This document shows positions 1 through 7,281 of a stretch of DNA of 39,509 nt, piece by piece. The position numbers were made by a program, and so were the translations under genes. The DNA is taken from NCBI GenBank assembly GCA_948435735.1, contig CAOJGX010000014.1, forward strand, positions 1 through 39,509, read 5' to 3'. Positions within the stretch are counted from its first letter, which is position 1. Every line of letters begins with the position of its first letter. Below the pieces are notes generated by a model. It was given only the letters and a program-made list of their open reading frames with translations. It did no database searches and was not told the DNA's origin. The DNA is from an uncultured Clostridium sp. Its GTDB lineage: Bacteria > Bacillota > Clostridia > TANB77 > CAG-508.

Positions 1-21
1 AGGCCTTATAGGCCGATATGT

Positions 22-51
22 AAATCCCCCAGTTATACTGGGGGATTTTTA
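22..51 (+). terminator. intrinsic terminator of a gene upstream of the window
   Basis: AAATCCCCCAG and CTGGGGGATTTTT form an 11-bp GC-rich stem with a 6-nt loop and a trailing T-run. It ends a plus-strand transcript whose gene lies outside the window. Confidence 0.85.
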
Positions 52-167
52 TATATAGAAATATTTATTCTTATGTTGCAAACCTATAAAAACCCTTGCA
101 AATACTCAAATGTTAATTTCAGTTGACAAATTTCCAAGCAAAATTGGTAGATGCAACTTGTAAAAAA

Positions 168-176
168 TGGTATAAT
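168..176 (+). promoter_or_regulatory. extended -10 promoter of the HTH/DUF4097 operon
   Basis: TGGTATAAT is a textbook extended -10 (TGnTATAAT), about 18 nt before the ribosome binding site of the first gene. There is no good -35 at 17 bp. The TTGACA at 123-128 is too far away to belong to it. Confidence 0.6.
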
Positions 177-202
177 TTTGGTAAGAAATGGAAGGAGGAT
201 TA

Positions 203-859
203 TTGAAATTGAATATTGGAGAAAAATTATATGAATTAAGAAAAGAAAAAAATTTGTCACAAGAAGAAGTAGCAGAAAAGCTAAATGTAACAAGACAAAC
301 CGTTTCGAAATGGGAAACAAATCAAAGTACACCGGATTTTGATAAAATTTTGCCTTTGTGTGAATTGTTTGAAATTGGCCCAGAAGAATTGTTGACTGGA
401 AAAAAGCCAGAAGAAAATACGAAAGAGGAGATACAAGAAGAAAGAATTCCTACCAAAGAAGAGATCCGAAGGAAATCGGCGGAAGTAGTAAGTTCTTCTG
501 TATTGATTTATATTTTGGCAGTAGCCTTTTTTATTGTAGCAGTAGCGTTTTTGTGGCTTGATCCAATTATTGTAACAGCTATATTTTTGGGTGTTGTAGG
601 ATTTGCAACAGCAAGATTGATTCGTCATTATATGTCTATTCCCAAATTTGAAAAAACGAAAGAGGAAGTCGAAGAAGCAGAAATCATAAAACAAATCAAT
701 GGAATTGTTGGTGCGATTTGTACCATAATCTATTTTTTAGTTAGTTTTACAACAATGGCTTGGCACATTACTTGGATTATTTTTATAATTGATGGTTTGA
801 TTTGTCAAATAGTGAAGTTATTTTTTATGTTGAAGGAGGAAAAAATCGATGAGGAATAG
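203..859 (+). CDS. XRE-family HTH regulator with C-terminal membrane domain
   Basis: An N-terminal helix-turn-helix of about 65 residues (LSQEEVAEKLNVTRQTVSKWE) is a clear Xre/Cro DNA-binding fold of the type that binds promoter operators. After a charged linker come hydrophobic segments around residues 100-140 and 180-215, so the protein is probably tethered to the membrane. The track starts at ATG 188, but that reading contains the Shine-Dalgarno sequence itself (AGGAGG, 193-198). The real start is probably TTG at 203 (MKLNIGEK) or TTG at 209 (MNIGEK). It overlaps the next gene by 11 nt, which suggests translational coupling with the DUF4097 protein. Such HTH-membrane/DUF4097 pairs are common in Firmicutes and are usually thought to sense envelope state. 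The ligand and targets are unknown. Confidence 0.85.
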   Translation: MKLNIGEKLYELRKEKNLSQEEVAEKLNVTRQTVSKWETNQSTPDFDKILPLCELFEIGPEELLTGKKPEENTKEEIQEERIPTKEEIRRKSAEVVSSSVLIYILAVAFFIVAVAFLWLDPIIVTAIFLGVVGFATARLIRHYMSIPKFEKTKEEVEEAEIIKQINGIVGAICTIIYFLVSFTTMAWHITWIIFIIDGLICQIVKLFFMLKEEKIDEE

Positions 860-1640
860 AGGATTGATAATTACTCTAATTGTGTTAATTTCTATCTTAA
901 TTATTATTTTAGTGGCTTTTTTGTGGCTGTGTTTGAGTGGAAAATTTAAAATGATAAATTGGAAAGGAAAAAAGAGTAATCAAGTTATTTTTGATACGAA
1001 TTATAAATTGAGTGAAGTAGAGAGTTTAGAAATTTTGTCAACAGCAGGAGATATTTATTTGAAAGAAAGTACTGATGAAACGATTCGAGTGGTGGCTTAT
1101 GGAGAAAATGAGGCCAATTTGGCGGTTGATTTTGAAGAAAATCAATTAAAAGTAGATTATACAAAGTATCAGCAGAAAAAAATGTTTTTTGGATTTCATT
1201 TTTCTAGTAATGATATTGTTGTTTATTTGCCAAAAACGTATGAAAAAGACATCCAGATAAAGGCAAATTATGGCGATATTGAGGTGATTGACTTGGAGAA
1301 GGCAACTGTCGATATTGAGGAAGATTGCGGTGATGTAGTTTTGGGAAAAGTGAAAAATGCTTTTGTTAAAAATCATTATGGCGATATCAAAATTGCAGAA
1401 ATTGGTAATCAAGTTTTGGTTGAGTCGGATTGTGGAGATGTTAAGATAGGCTCTGTAAAGCTTGCAGAGGATTCTAAAATTACAAATAGTTTTGGAGACA
1501 TTAAAATAGGGCAAACCAATGAGATTTATATTGAGGCAAAAACGGATTTGGGTGATGTGAAAGTAAATAAAAATGAGAGACATGCAGAAATAACGTTGAA
1601 AATTGAGAATGATTGTGGTGATATTAAGGTAGAGAATTAA
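849..1640 (+). CDS. membrane-anchored DUF4097 beta-solenoid protein
   Basis: One N-terminal transmembrane helix (about residues 6-28) is followed by an extracytoplasmic domain with a recurrent motif. DCGDV, YGDI, DCGDV, FGDI, LGDV and DCGDI recur about every 18-22 residues from roughly residue 137 to the end, as expected of the right-handed beta-solenoid of the DUF4097 (putative adhesin) family. The start ATG follows a GGAGG inside the end of the HTH gene, with an 11-nt overlap, so the two are one operon. The family is not enzymatic. A sensing or scaffold role next to the membrane HTH protein is inferred. Confidence 0.8.
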   Translation: MRNRGLIITLIVLISILIIILVAFLWLCLSGKFKMINWKGKKSNQVIFDTNYKLSEVESLEILSTAGDIYLKESTDETIRVVAYGENEANLAVDFEENQLKVDYTKYQQKKMFFGFHFSSNDIVVYLPKTYEKDIQIKANYGDIEVIDLEKATVDIEEDCGDVVLGKVKNAFVKNHYGDIKIAEIGNQVLVESDCGDVKIGSVKLAEDSKITNSFGDIKIGQTNEIYIEAKTDLGDVKVNKNERHAEITLKIENDCGDIKVEN

Positions 1641-1673
1641 AAAGTTATGATTTGATGTTTTACCTAAAATAAT

Positions 1674-1705
1674 TTTAAACCTGACATTGACATGTCATAT
1701 TTAAA
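1674..1705. repeat. 32-bp palindrome, copy 1
   Basis: TTTAAACCTGACAT-TGAC-ATGTCATATTTAAA. The left arm carries the CC variant. The copy lies 33 nt after the DUF4097 stop codon and overlaps the -35 hexamer of the WYL regulator promoter. Confidence 0.85.
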
Positions 1706-1714
1706 TGATATAAT
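1687..1714 (+). promoter_or_regulatory. promoter of the WYL regulator, overlapped by palindrome
   Basis: TTGACA (1687-1692), a 16-bp spacer and TATAAT (1709-1714). The -35 hexamer spans the centre of palindrome copy 1, so a protein bound to the palindrome would block RNA polymerase. Confidence 0.75.
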
Positions 1715-1730
1715 CATCTAGGGTGAAAAA

Positions 1731-2630
1731 ATGCAAATTAATCGATTATTTGAAATAGTATATATTTTATTAGAAAAAAAGACAGTTACCGCAAAGGAAT
1801 TAGCCGAGCGTTTTGAGGTTTCGATTCGCACGATTTATCGTGATATTGATATATTAAGTGCAGCCAATATTCCCATTTATACCAATCAAGGTAAAGGTGG
1901 AGGAATTTGTTTATTAGATGATTTTGTGCTAAATAAATCGATCTTATCAGAAGAAGAGCAAAATCAGATTTTGTTTGCTTTGCAGAGTATGGAGAAAATA
2001 AGTTGCCAGAGTGAGAAAAAACTTTTGGAGAAAATGAGTACGATTTTTCGTAAAAGTAAGGCAAATTGGATTGAGGTGGATTTGTCAAGTTGGGGAAATG
2101 TTAAAGGCGAAGATAAGCGTTTTGAGTTAATACAAGAGGCGGTACTTAATCGAAAAGTGTTGGAATTTGTGTATTTTAATTCAAAGGGAGAAGAAAAAAA
2201 GAGGCAAGCTGAGCCATTACAAATCTATTTTAAAGACAAAGCATGGTATTTAAAGGCATTTGCCAGAGATAGAGAGGATTATCGTTTGTTCAAGATTTCA
2301 AGAATGGAAGATGTTGAAATATTAGATGAGACGTTTGATAGAGAATTGCCAGAGTTGATTGAAGAGGAACCGCATTTTACAACGGTTGAATTGGTGTTAG
2401 AGATTTCGCAAAAGCTGGCGTATCGTGTCTATGATGAATTTGAAAGAGAAACGATAACCAAACAGCCCAATGGAGATTTTTTAGTGAAGGTGGAATGGCC
2501 TGAGAATGATTGGATTTATAGTTATATTTTGTCTTTTGGAGAAGAAGCAAAAGTGATTTTTCCAGACTATGTGAAACATGAAGTGAGGAAAAGGTTAAAG
2601 AGGAGTTTGAGGAATTATTTAGGGATTTAG
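1731..2630 (+). CDS. YafY/YobV-type transcriptional regulator (HTH_11 + WYL domain)
   Basis: The N-terminal winged helix (TAKELAERFEVSIRTIYRDID) is the HTH_11/DeoR-like fold. Residues of about 130-210 form a WYL domain (FVYFNSKGEEKKRQAEPL, then WYLKAFARDREDYRLFKISRM). A C-terminal WCX-like segment follows, and the length of 299 aa is normal for the family. WYL domains bind ligands or nucleic acids, and many members are dimeric regulators acting on palindromic operators. The promoter carries a palindrome over its -35 box, which fits autorepression. The next genes, also separated by this palindrome, encode effector-binding-type proteins. The target operons are inferred, not shown. Confidence 0.9.
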   Translation: MQINRLFEIVYILLEKKTVTAKELAERFEVSIRTIYRDIDILSAANIPIYTNQGKGGGICLLDDFVLNKSILSEEEQNQILFALQSMEKISCQSEKKLLEKMSTIFRKSKANWIEVDLSSWGNVKGEDKRFELIQEAVLNRKVLEFVYFNSKGEEKKRQAEPLQIYFKDKAWYLKAFARDREDYRLFKISRMEDVEILDETFDRELPELIEEEPHFTTVELVLEISQKLAYRVYDEFERETITKQPNGDFLVKVEWPENDWIYSYILSFGEEAKVIFPDYVKHEVRKRLKRSLRNYLGI

Positions 2631-2652
2631 TTAGTCAATTATTATTTATTAT

Positions 2653-2684
2653 TTTAAATATGACATGCAGATGTCATATTTAAT
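2653..2684. repeat. 32-bp palindrome, copy 2
   Basis: TTTAAATATGACAT-GCAG-ATGTCATATTTAAT, with one mismatch at the outer end. It lies 22 nt after the WYL gene stop. A possible -10 (TATAGA) follows 2 nt later, a spacing similar to that in copy 1. Confidence 0.85.
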
Positions 2685-2713
2685 TTTATAGAATGGCATC
2701 AGGAGGTAGAAAT

Positions 2714-3169
2714 ATGGAATATGAAATTGTTGAATTAGAAGAAAAAATTGTGGCAGGAATCGGCACAAGAACAACAAATGAAGAAGGCAAGTCAATACAG
2801 GATATTGCAAACGTGTGGCAAAAGCTTTTTGCAGAGGGAGCGTATGATAAAATTTCGAATAAGCAAAATCATAAAACAATTGGTTTATACACAGAGTATG
2901 AAGGAGATTATACCCAACCTTATTATTTTATGGCTGGTTGTGAGGTTAGCAAAGCATCCGCAAAAGATATTGCGACAAAAATCATTCCAAAAGGAAGATA
3001 TGCCAAATTTGTCATTACAGGAGATGTGCAAAATTCGGTGGGTCAAGCTTGGGCGAAAATTTGGAATATGGATTTACCAAGAAAATATCGTTGCGATTTT
3101 GAAGAATATCAAAATAATTCAGAAGATATGCAAAACCAAGAAATTCACATTTACATTGCAATCCTATAG
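2714..3169 (+). CDS. GyrI-like / Cass2-type effector-binding domain protein
   Basis: A stand-alone small-molecule-binding domain of 151 aa. The pattern NVWQKLF followed by IGLYTEYEGDY and a G-E-V segment resembles the AraC effector-binding or Cass2 integron-associated domain, a barrel with a hydrophobic drug-binding pocket. There is no DNA-binding domain. The track starts at ATG 2693, but AGGAGGT at 2701-2707 sets the start at ATG 2714 (MEYEIVELEE). The stop codon TAG is the first three bases of a GC-rich repeat (TAGGGGCA), so the natural C-terminus may have been altered by that insertion. A drug- or metabolite-binding role is inferred. Confidence 0.75.
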   Translation: MEYEIVELEEKIVAGIGTRTTNEEGKSIQDIANVWQKLFAEGAYDKISNKQNHKTIGLYTEYEGDYTQPYYFMAGCEVSKASAKDIATKIIPKGRYAKFVITGDVQNSVGQAWAKIWNMDLPRKYRCDFEEYQNNSEDMQNQEIHIYIAIL

Positions 3170-3191
3170 GGGCATGGTTCACCGTGCCCTT
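3166..3191. repeat. GC-rich palindrome (TAGGGGC family), copy A
   Basis: TAGGGGCATGG followed by CACCGTGCCCT can fold as GGGCA-T-GGT-tc-ACC-G-TGCCC. Its first bases supply the TAG stop of the preceding gene. Confidence 0.65.
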
Positions 3192-3196
3192 CCTCA

Positions 3197-3229
3197 TTTA
3201 AAACCTGACATTGCAATGTCATATTTAAA
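3197..3229. repeat. 32-bp palindrome, copy 3
   Basis: TTTAAAACCTGACAT-TGCA-ATGTCATATTTAAA. The left arm is the CC variant with one extra A. It begins 27 nt after a stop codon and ends 21 nt before the next start. Confidence 0.85.
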
Positions 3230-3250
3230 AAATAAAAATAGGAGGCGAAA

Positions 3251-3904
3251 ATGAACAAATTAGATTACAAAAAAGAATACAAAGATTTATATTTACCCAA
3301 AACAGTGCCAAGCCGAATAGATGTGCCTAATATGAAATTTATTTGTGTTACAGGAAAAGGAAATCCCAATCAAGAGGCAGGAGAATATCAACAGGCACTT
3401 CAGCTTTTGTATGGTTTGTCATTTACGATCAAAATGAGTAAAATGGGAGAGCATAAAATTAATGGCTATTTTGAGTATGTTGTGCCACCATTAGAAGGAT
3501 TTTGGTGGTCGGAAGGAGAACAAAATGTAAATTATGAGCATAAAGAACAGTTTAATTGGATTTCGATGATAAGACAGCCAGAGTTTGTGACAGAAGAGGT
3601 TTTTCAGTGGGCATGTGAAGAATTGAAAAAGAAGAAAGGGTTGGATACTCAAAAGGCTGAGTTTAGGGAAATAAAGGAAGGTTTGTGTGTACAAATTTTG
3701 CATGTTGGTTCGTATGATGATGAGCCGAAAACAATTCAAAAAATAGAAGCCTATATGGAACAAGAGGGCTTGAAAAGTGCGATTGGAAATTTAGAAAAGG
3801 GGTTTGTTAGAAGGCATCATGAAATTTATTTGACCGATCCAAGAAGGACGAAAGTGGAGAATTTGAAGACGGTGATTCGAATACCAGTGAAAGAGGAGAG
3901 GTAA
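3251..3904 (+). CDS. GyrI-like small-molecule-binding domain protein
   Basis: A 217-aa protein. The segment FICVTGKGNPN with a following QALQLLYGLSFTIK and a long tryptophan-containing strand (LEGFWWSEG) matches the stand-alone GyrI-like family (SOUL/GyrI barrel), close to uncharacterised proteins often annotated as small-molecule-binding. The ribosome binding site is AGGAGG with ATG 3251 soon after. The next gene begins one base after its stop, so the radical SAM protein is co-translated. It may bind a hydrophobic ligand. Some relatives hydrolyse electrophilic compounds, but no activity can be assigned here. Confidence 0.75.
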   Translation: MNKLDYKKEYKDLYLPKTVPSRIDVPNMKFICVTGKGNPNQEAGEYQQALQLLYGLSFTIKMSKMGEHKINGYFEYVVPPLEGFWWSEGEQNVNYEHKEQFNWISMIRQPEFVTEEVFQWACEELKKKKGLDTQKAEFREIKEGLCVQILHVGSYDDEPKTIQKIEAYMEQEGLKSAIGNLEKGFVRRHHEIYLTDPRRTKVENLKTVIRIPVKEER

Positions 3905-3905
3905 A

Positions 3906-4787
3906 ATGGAATGGATACCTGCAAAATCAATTTTACAAAAAGCAAATCATGGGGAAGAATGGTTTGGAGCTGATTATACGATGAATTTGTATAAGGGTTG
4001 TCATCATCAGTGTATTTATTGTGATAGTAGGAGTGAGTGCTACCAAATAGAAGATTTTGATAGAGTACGTGCAAAAGAAAATGAGATAGAAATCTTAAGT
4101 CAGGAATTGAAAGTGAAAAGGAAAAAGGGCGTAATAGGAATTGGAGCGATGTCGGATACGTATAATAGTTTTGAGAAGCAATACGAAATCACAAGAGAGG
4201 CACTGAAACTTATATCTCATTATGGTTTTGGAGTATCCATAGAAACCAAGAGTGATTTGATGGTGCGTGATATGGATTTGTTCAAAGAAATCAATGATAA
4301 GGCAGATGTGATATTGAAATTTACAATTACGACAGCGAATGATGATTTAGCAAGAAAAATAGAACCTGGGGTTTGTGTTTCATCCCAAAGGTTTAAGGCA
4401 ATGAAGCAGTTGTCGGATGCAGGCTTATTTGTTGGAACTTTATTAACGCCCATTTTGCCGTTTATAACAGATTCAGAGGAGAATATTAGACAAGTAATTC
4501 GATTGTCAGCAGAAAATGGAGCTAAATTTGTGTTTTCAATGGGTGGAGTGACGCTTCGAGGAAATCAGAGAGCGTATTTTTTTGAGCAGTTGGAGAGATT
4601 GTTTCCAAGGGTAAAAGAAAAATATATTCAGAGTTTTGGCAATCAGTATTTTTGTTGTTCGTTGAATCGAAATTTAAGAAATGTTTTGGAAGAAGAATGT
4701 AGGAAGTATCATTTGCTTTATAAGATGGAGGATATTGTTGGGGCTTATCAGAAGGAAGAGAAGTTGGAGCAGTTGAGTTTGATATAA
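3906..4787 (+). CDS. radical SAM protein, spore photoproduct lyase (SPL)-like family
   Basis: The cluster-binding motif is C32-x3-C36-x2-C39 (GCHHQCIYCDSR), characteristic of radical SAM enzymes. The following region (GIGAMSDTYNSFEKQYEITREAL) is typical of the short SPL/Rv2578c-like subfamily. At 293 aa it is shorter than true SplB. It has no neighbouring splA and lacks the full SplB architecture, so its substrate is uncertain. Nucleic-acid repair or modification is one possibility. The start ATG is one base after the previous stop, with AGAGGAGAGG just upstream, giving a two-gene operon with the GyrI-like protein. Confidence 0.8.
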   Translation: MEWIPAKSILQKANHGEEWFGADYTMNLYKGCHHQCIYCDSRSECYQIEDFDRVRAKENEIEILSQELKVKRKKGVIGIGAMSDTYNSFEKQYEITREALKLISHYGFGVSIETKSDLMVRDMDLFKEINDKADVILKFTITTANDDLARKIEPGVCVSSQRFKAMKQLSDAGLFVGTLLTPILPFITDSEENIRQVIRLSAENGAKFVFSMGGVTLRGNQRAYFFEQLERLFPRVKEKYIQSFGNQYFCCSLNRNLRNVLEEECRKYHLLYKMEDIVGAYQKEEKLEQLSLI

Positions 4788-4804
4788 TAAAAAATTAGTT
4801 CGAT

Positions 4805-4836
4805 TTTAAATATGACATAGTAATGTCATATTTAAA
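4805..4836. repeat. 32-bp palindrome, copy 4
   Basis: TTTAAATATGACAT-AGTA-ATGTCATATTTAAA, with perfect 14-bp arms and a following TTTTT. It lies 17 nt after the radical SAM stop codon, between convergent genes, where it could also act as a weak terminator. Confidence 0.9.
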
Positions 4837-4909
4837 TTTTTGTTGGCTAAGACGAGATGTTATAATTCTAAATCACTTAGTTTATCTAAAATAGGAGCCT
4901 TAATGATAT

Positions 4910-5164
4910 TTAGTAGAGAATGTTGTTTTCCATTTCTTTTATGCAATGTTCTAACCAATCAAATTTTAAAGTCATGGTTGTTATTAATGTAATGATATCA
5001 CTGTCATTTAAGTTTTTTTCTGAAATATATCCAGAGCCTTGCCTATGCTCAAAACCATTTTTCTTTAAAAATTTTTTTATCTCATAGTAAGCTGAGGAAG
5101 GTTTTTTTCCTGTATATGCTTCATATTTTTTTGTATCAATATCAAAATTTATTGCTTTTTTCAT
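4910..5164 (-). CDS. VapD-family endoribonuclease toxin-like protein
   Basis: An 84-aa protein. The start KAINFDIDTKKYEAY, then YYEIKKFLKKNGFEHRQGSGYISE and a C-terminal FDWLEHCIKEM follow the VapD pattern (ferredoxin-like fold related to Cas2), including the early Asp and the G-S-x-Y strand. Family members such as Helicobacter pylori VapD are purine-specific mRNA interferases. The gene is 13 nt downstream of another small gene on the same strand, which fits an antitoxin-toxin order. The ribosome binding site is AAAGGG. Recognition is by sequence pattern only and activity is not established. Confidence 0.75.
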   Translation of the reverse strand: MKKAINFDIDTKKYEAYTGKKPSSAYYEIKKFLKKNGFEHRQGSGYISEKNLNDSDIITLITTMTLKFDWLEHCIKEMENNILY

Positions 5165-5177
5165 AGATTAAATCCCT

Positions 5178-5492
5178 TTAGCTATTGATTGCTTTTACTT
5201 GATAATAGGATTGAAGACAATCTTCCTTTTGCTCACCAAGACCATCACCTTCATCGACATACCAATACCATTTTTTGATGACTTTCAAAAACCAACTTGT
5301 ATAAGGAAATCTTGAAGCAGTTGCAAAAGCTTCCCAGTCATCTTCTATTCCTTCAAAAACACCTTTTTTAATTTCTTTAATCGTGTGACTTTTAAATCCT
5401 TTAAAATGTTTTCTAATTGCATTTAGACATTGTTCTTCCTTATATCCATTTTGTTTTAATTTGTTTTTATCGAATACAAATTCCATTTTCAT
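5178..5492 (-). CDS. small unknown protein upstream of vapD (candidate antitoxin)
   Basis: A 104-aa protein I do not recognise. It is rich in Lys, Glu and aromatic residues (DDWEAFATASRFPYTSWFLKVIKKWYWYVDEGDG), with no helix-turn-helix or membrane segment visible. It is the first gene of a two-gene minus-strand unit with the VapD-like gene. AAGGAG lies 10 nt before its ATG, and a TATAAT (5516-5521, reverse) lies about 24 nt upstream. Its position makes it a candidate VapD antitoxin or immunity partner. That is context inference only. Confidence 0.6.
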   Translation of the reverse strand: MKMEFVFDKNKLKQNGYKEEQCLNAIRKHFKGFKSHTIKEIKKGVFEGIEDDWEAFATASRFPYTSWFLKVIKKWYWYVDEGDGLGEQKEDCLQSYYQVKAINS

Positions 5493-5601
5493 AGGTTACG
5501 TTCTCCTTTTTATTTATTATAACATAAATATATATAAAATACTACTGTTATTTTTAAACTTTAGTTTTAAGAAATTCTTAATATTTTTTCCATTGGAACC
5601 A

Positions 5602-5610
5602 TGTTATAAT
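5602..5610 (+). promoter_or_regulatory. extended -10 promoter for vanZ
   Basis: TGTTATAAT (extended -10) is followed 8 nt later by GGAGG and ATG 5630, so the transcript would have an almost minimal leader. No clear -35 is present. Confidence 0.55.
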
Positions 5611-5629
5611 GAAATCATGGAGGAATAAA

Positions 5630-6247
5630 ATGGAAGTTTTGGATATGATTTATGAAATGTCATGCATATTTGTGCCTTGCATGATTTATGGGAAAATTGC
5701 GAGTAAAAGAGTTCAGAAAGTTTCGATAAAGCATGTTGTGTTGGTTGTTATGTTTGTGTTTTACGTGTATTTATGTTTAGATGTTGCTGGCATTGGAACG
5801 GTTTGGCAAATTGGAAGATATAAAACAATCATTGGAATGGATGAAATTAATTGGATTCCATTTTCTTCAGATGGAGTTTTGACCTATATTTTAAATATCG
5901 TGATGTTTATGCCATTAGGTTTTTTATTGCCATTAATTTGGAAAAACATGAGAAAATGCTCGAACGTTTTTTGGACAAGCTTTGGGTTTTCATTTGCGAT
6001 TGAATTTTGTCAATTATTTAATTTCAGAGTGACTGATATGGATGATTTAATGATGAATACACTAGGCGGAATGTTTGGATTTTTGGTTTGGAAGTTGTTT
6101 GCTAAAATAAGTAAAATAGACCTAGAAAGTGATCAGGCAATTACGCCCAAAGAGCCGATTTTCTATTTGCTATTTGCAGTTTTAGGAAAATTTTTTTTAT
6201 ATGATGGTCTAGGATTTGTAACCTTTTTGGAGAAAATGGGATTATAA
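5630..6247 (+). CDS. VanZ-like membrane protein
   Basis: A 205-aa protein with about five hydrophobic helices. The hallmark segments are INWIPF, NIVMFMPLGFLLPL, SFAIEFCQLFNFRVTDMDDLMMNTLGGMFGF and a terminal helix. VanZ-family proteins confer low-level teicoplanin or lipoglycopeptide resistance in some Firmicutes, but most have unknown roles. The track start (5609) lies inside the -10 box. GGAGG at 5619-5623 points to ATG 5630 (MEVLDMIYE). A sigma/anti-sigma pair follows on the same strand and may be co-transcribed. Confidence 0.85.
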   Translation: MEVLDMIYEMSCIFVPCMIYGKIASKRVQKVSIKHVVLVVMFVFYVYLCLDVAGIGTVWQIGRYKTIIGMDEINWIPFSSDGVLTYILNIVMFMPLGFLLPLIWKNMRKCSNVFWTSFGFSFAIEFCQLFNFRVTDMDDLMMNTLGGMFGFLVWKLFAKISKIDLESDQAITPKEPIFYLLFAVLGKFFLYDGLGFVTFLEKMGL

Positions 6248-6287
6248 GGATGAAAGTACTTTTGAATAAAAGGAGTTTAAGCTTAAA

Positions 6288-6842
6288 TTGGAGAATAAAA
6301 CAATTGCAGATTTTGAAGAAAAGGAAAGTTTGAATATTGAAGCAATTATCGAGTATTATCATAGGTATGTTGCTACAATTTTGGAAAATTGTATGAGCAA
6401 TCGTCAGGATATAGAAGAAGTGTTGGCAGATGTGTTTGTGATTTTGTGGAAAAATTATGAGAAGTTAGATAAAAATGTAGAGGTGAAACCATATTTAGTG
6501 GGAATTACCAAAAATTTGGTGCGAAAGAAATATCGTAAAATGAATATGGAGAAAATCGCAGAAAATCTAGAAGATTATGAGGAAAAAGTAAGTGATTACA
6601 TAGATATTCAAGTTTTAGTAGAGGAAAATGAAAAAAGCAAGTTGGTACAAAAGGCGATAGAGGATATGAAAGGAGAAGAACAACAAATATTTGTGATGTT
6701 TTATTATCAATCTAGAAAAATAAAAGAAATTGCAGAGGAATTAGGTATTTCACAAGGTAAAGTCAAGGTAACTTTGCATAGGCTTAGAAAAGTAGTACGA
6801 AAAAAATTAAAAGAAAGAGGGTATGACTATGGAAAATCGTAA
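6288..6842 (+). CDS. ECF-like sigma-70 family RNA polymerase sigma factor
   Basis: A 184-aa protein with a sigma region 2 (residues about 15-75: YHRYVATILENCMSNRQDIEEVLADVFVILWKN) and a region 4 helix-turn-helix (about 125-175: FVMFYYQSRKIKEIAEELGISQGKVKVTLHRLRKVVRKKL). This is the minimal two-domain ECF architecture. It starts at TTG 6288, with AAGGAG 12 nt upstream. The next gene starts inside its 3' end, and that gene is a single-pass membrane protein, the normal arrangement for a cognate anti-sigma factor. The likely role is envelope-stress transcription. The target promoters are unknown. Confidence 0.88.
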   Translation: MENKTIADFEEKESLNIEAIIEYYHRYVATILENCMSNRQDIEEVLADVFVILWKNYEKLDKNVEVKPYLVGITKNLVRKKYRKMNMEKIAENLEDYEEKVSDYIDIQVLVEENEKSKLVQKAIEDMKGEEQQIFVMFYYQSRKIKEIAEELGISQGKVKVTLHRLRKVVRKKLKERGYDYGKS

Positions 6843-7248
6843 AATAGAGGAAAAAATTTTGAAAAATGTGAGAGCAAAAATAGTTGTATCTAATTTAGAA
6901 AGAGAGGAAAGTATGAAATTGAATAAAAGAAAACAAGTGATTTCAGTATGTACAGCAATTTTGCTTGTGTTATCAGGCGGATTTTTGACAGTAAATGCGA
7001 CAACAGATGGAAAATTAGTAGAGGATATTAAAGATATCATTGTTGTTAATTTGAATAAGGATAATTGTAAAGTGACGAAAAATTATGATGAAAATGGAGA
7101 AGAACATGTAACGTACACAGTTAAAATGACAGATGGTGTGCAAATGAAGGTTGATGTCAATAAAAATGCTTTGAAAGAGGAGAATATACAAGCAGATATA
7201 GAAGAGGGAGAAGAAGGACCAGAAATTAATTTGTATGCGTATGAGTAA
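6829..7248 (+). CDS. single-pass membrane protein, candidate anti-sigma factor
   Basis: A 139-aa protein with an N-terminal cytoplasmic segment of about 35 residues (IEEKILKNVRAKIVVSNLEREESMK), one transmembrane helix (VISVCTAILLVLSGGFLTV) and an extracytoplasmic acidic domain (ending EEGEEGPEINLYAYE). There is no zinc-binding HxxxCxxC motif, so it is not a ZAS-type anti-sigma factor. It overlaps the sigma gene by 14 nt. The track uses ATG 6823, but the AGAGG at 6816-6820 fits ATG 6829 better. The anti-sigma role rests on topology and overlap, not on family recognition. Confidence 0.65.
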   Translation: MENRKIEEKILKNVRAKIVVSNLEREESMKLNKRKQVISVCTAILLVLSGGFLTVNATTDGKLVEDIKDIIVVNLNKDNCKVTKNYDENGEEHVTYTVKMTDGVQMKVDVNKNALKEENIQADIEEGEEGPEINLYAYE

Positions 7249-7281
7249 AATTGATTGGAAAGTGATGTAGATTAGTTGGAT

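Noticed and set aside
123-128. TTGACA as -35 of the first gene
   Set aside because: It is 42 bp from the TATAAT at 171, too far for one promoter. The extended -10 explains the start better.
2748-3254. 168-aa plus-strand ORF overlapping the Cass2-like gene
   Set aside because: It is a shadow in another frame, lacks a ribosome binding site and runs through two palindromic repeats. The other frame has the family match.
3906-4787. Radical SAM gene as true spore photoproduct lyase (splB)
   Set aside because: The motif class fits, but the protein is short and there is no splA neighbour, so only a family-level name is given.
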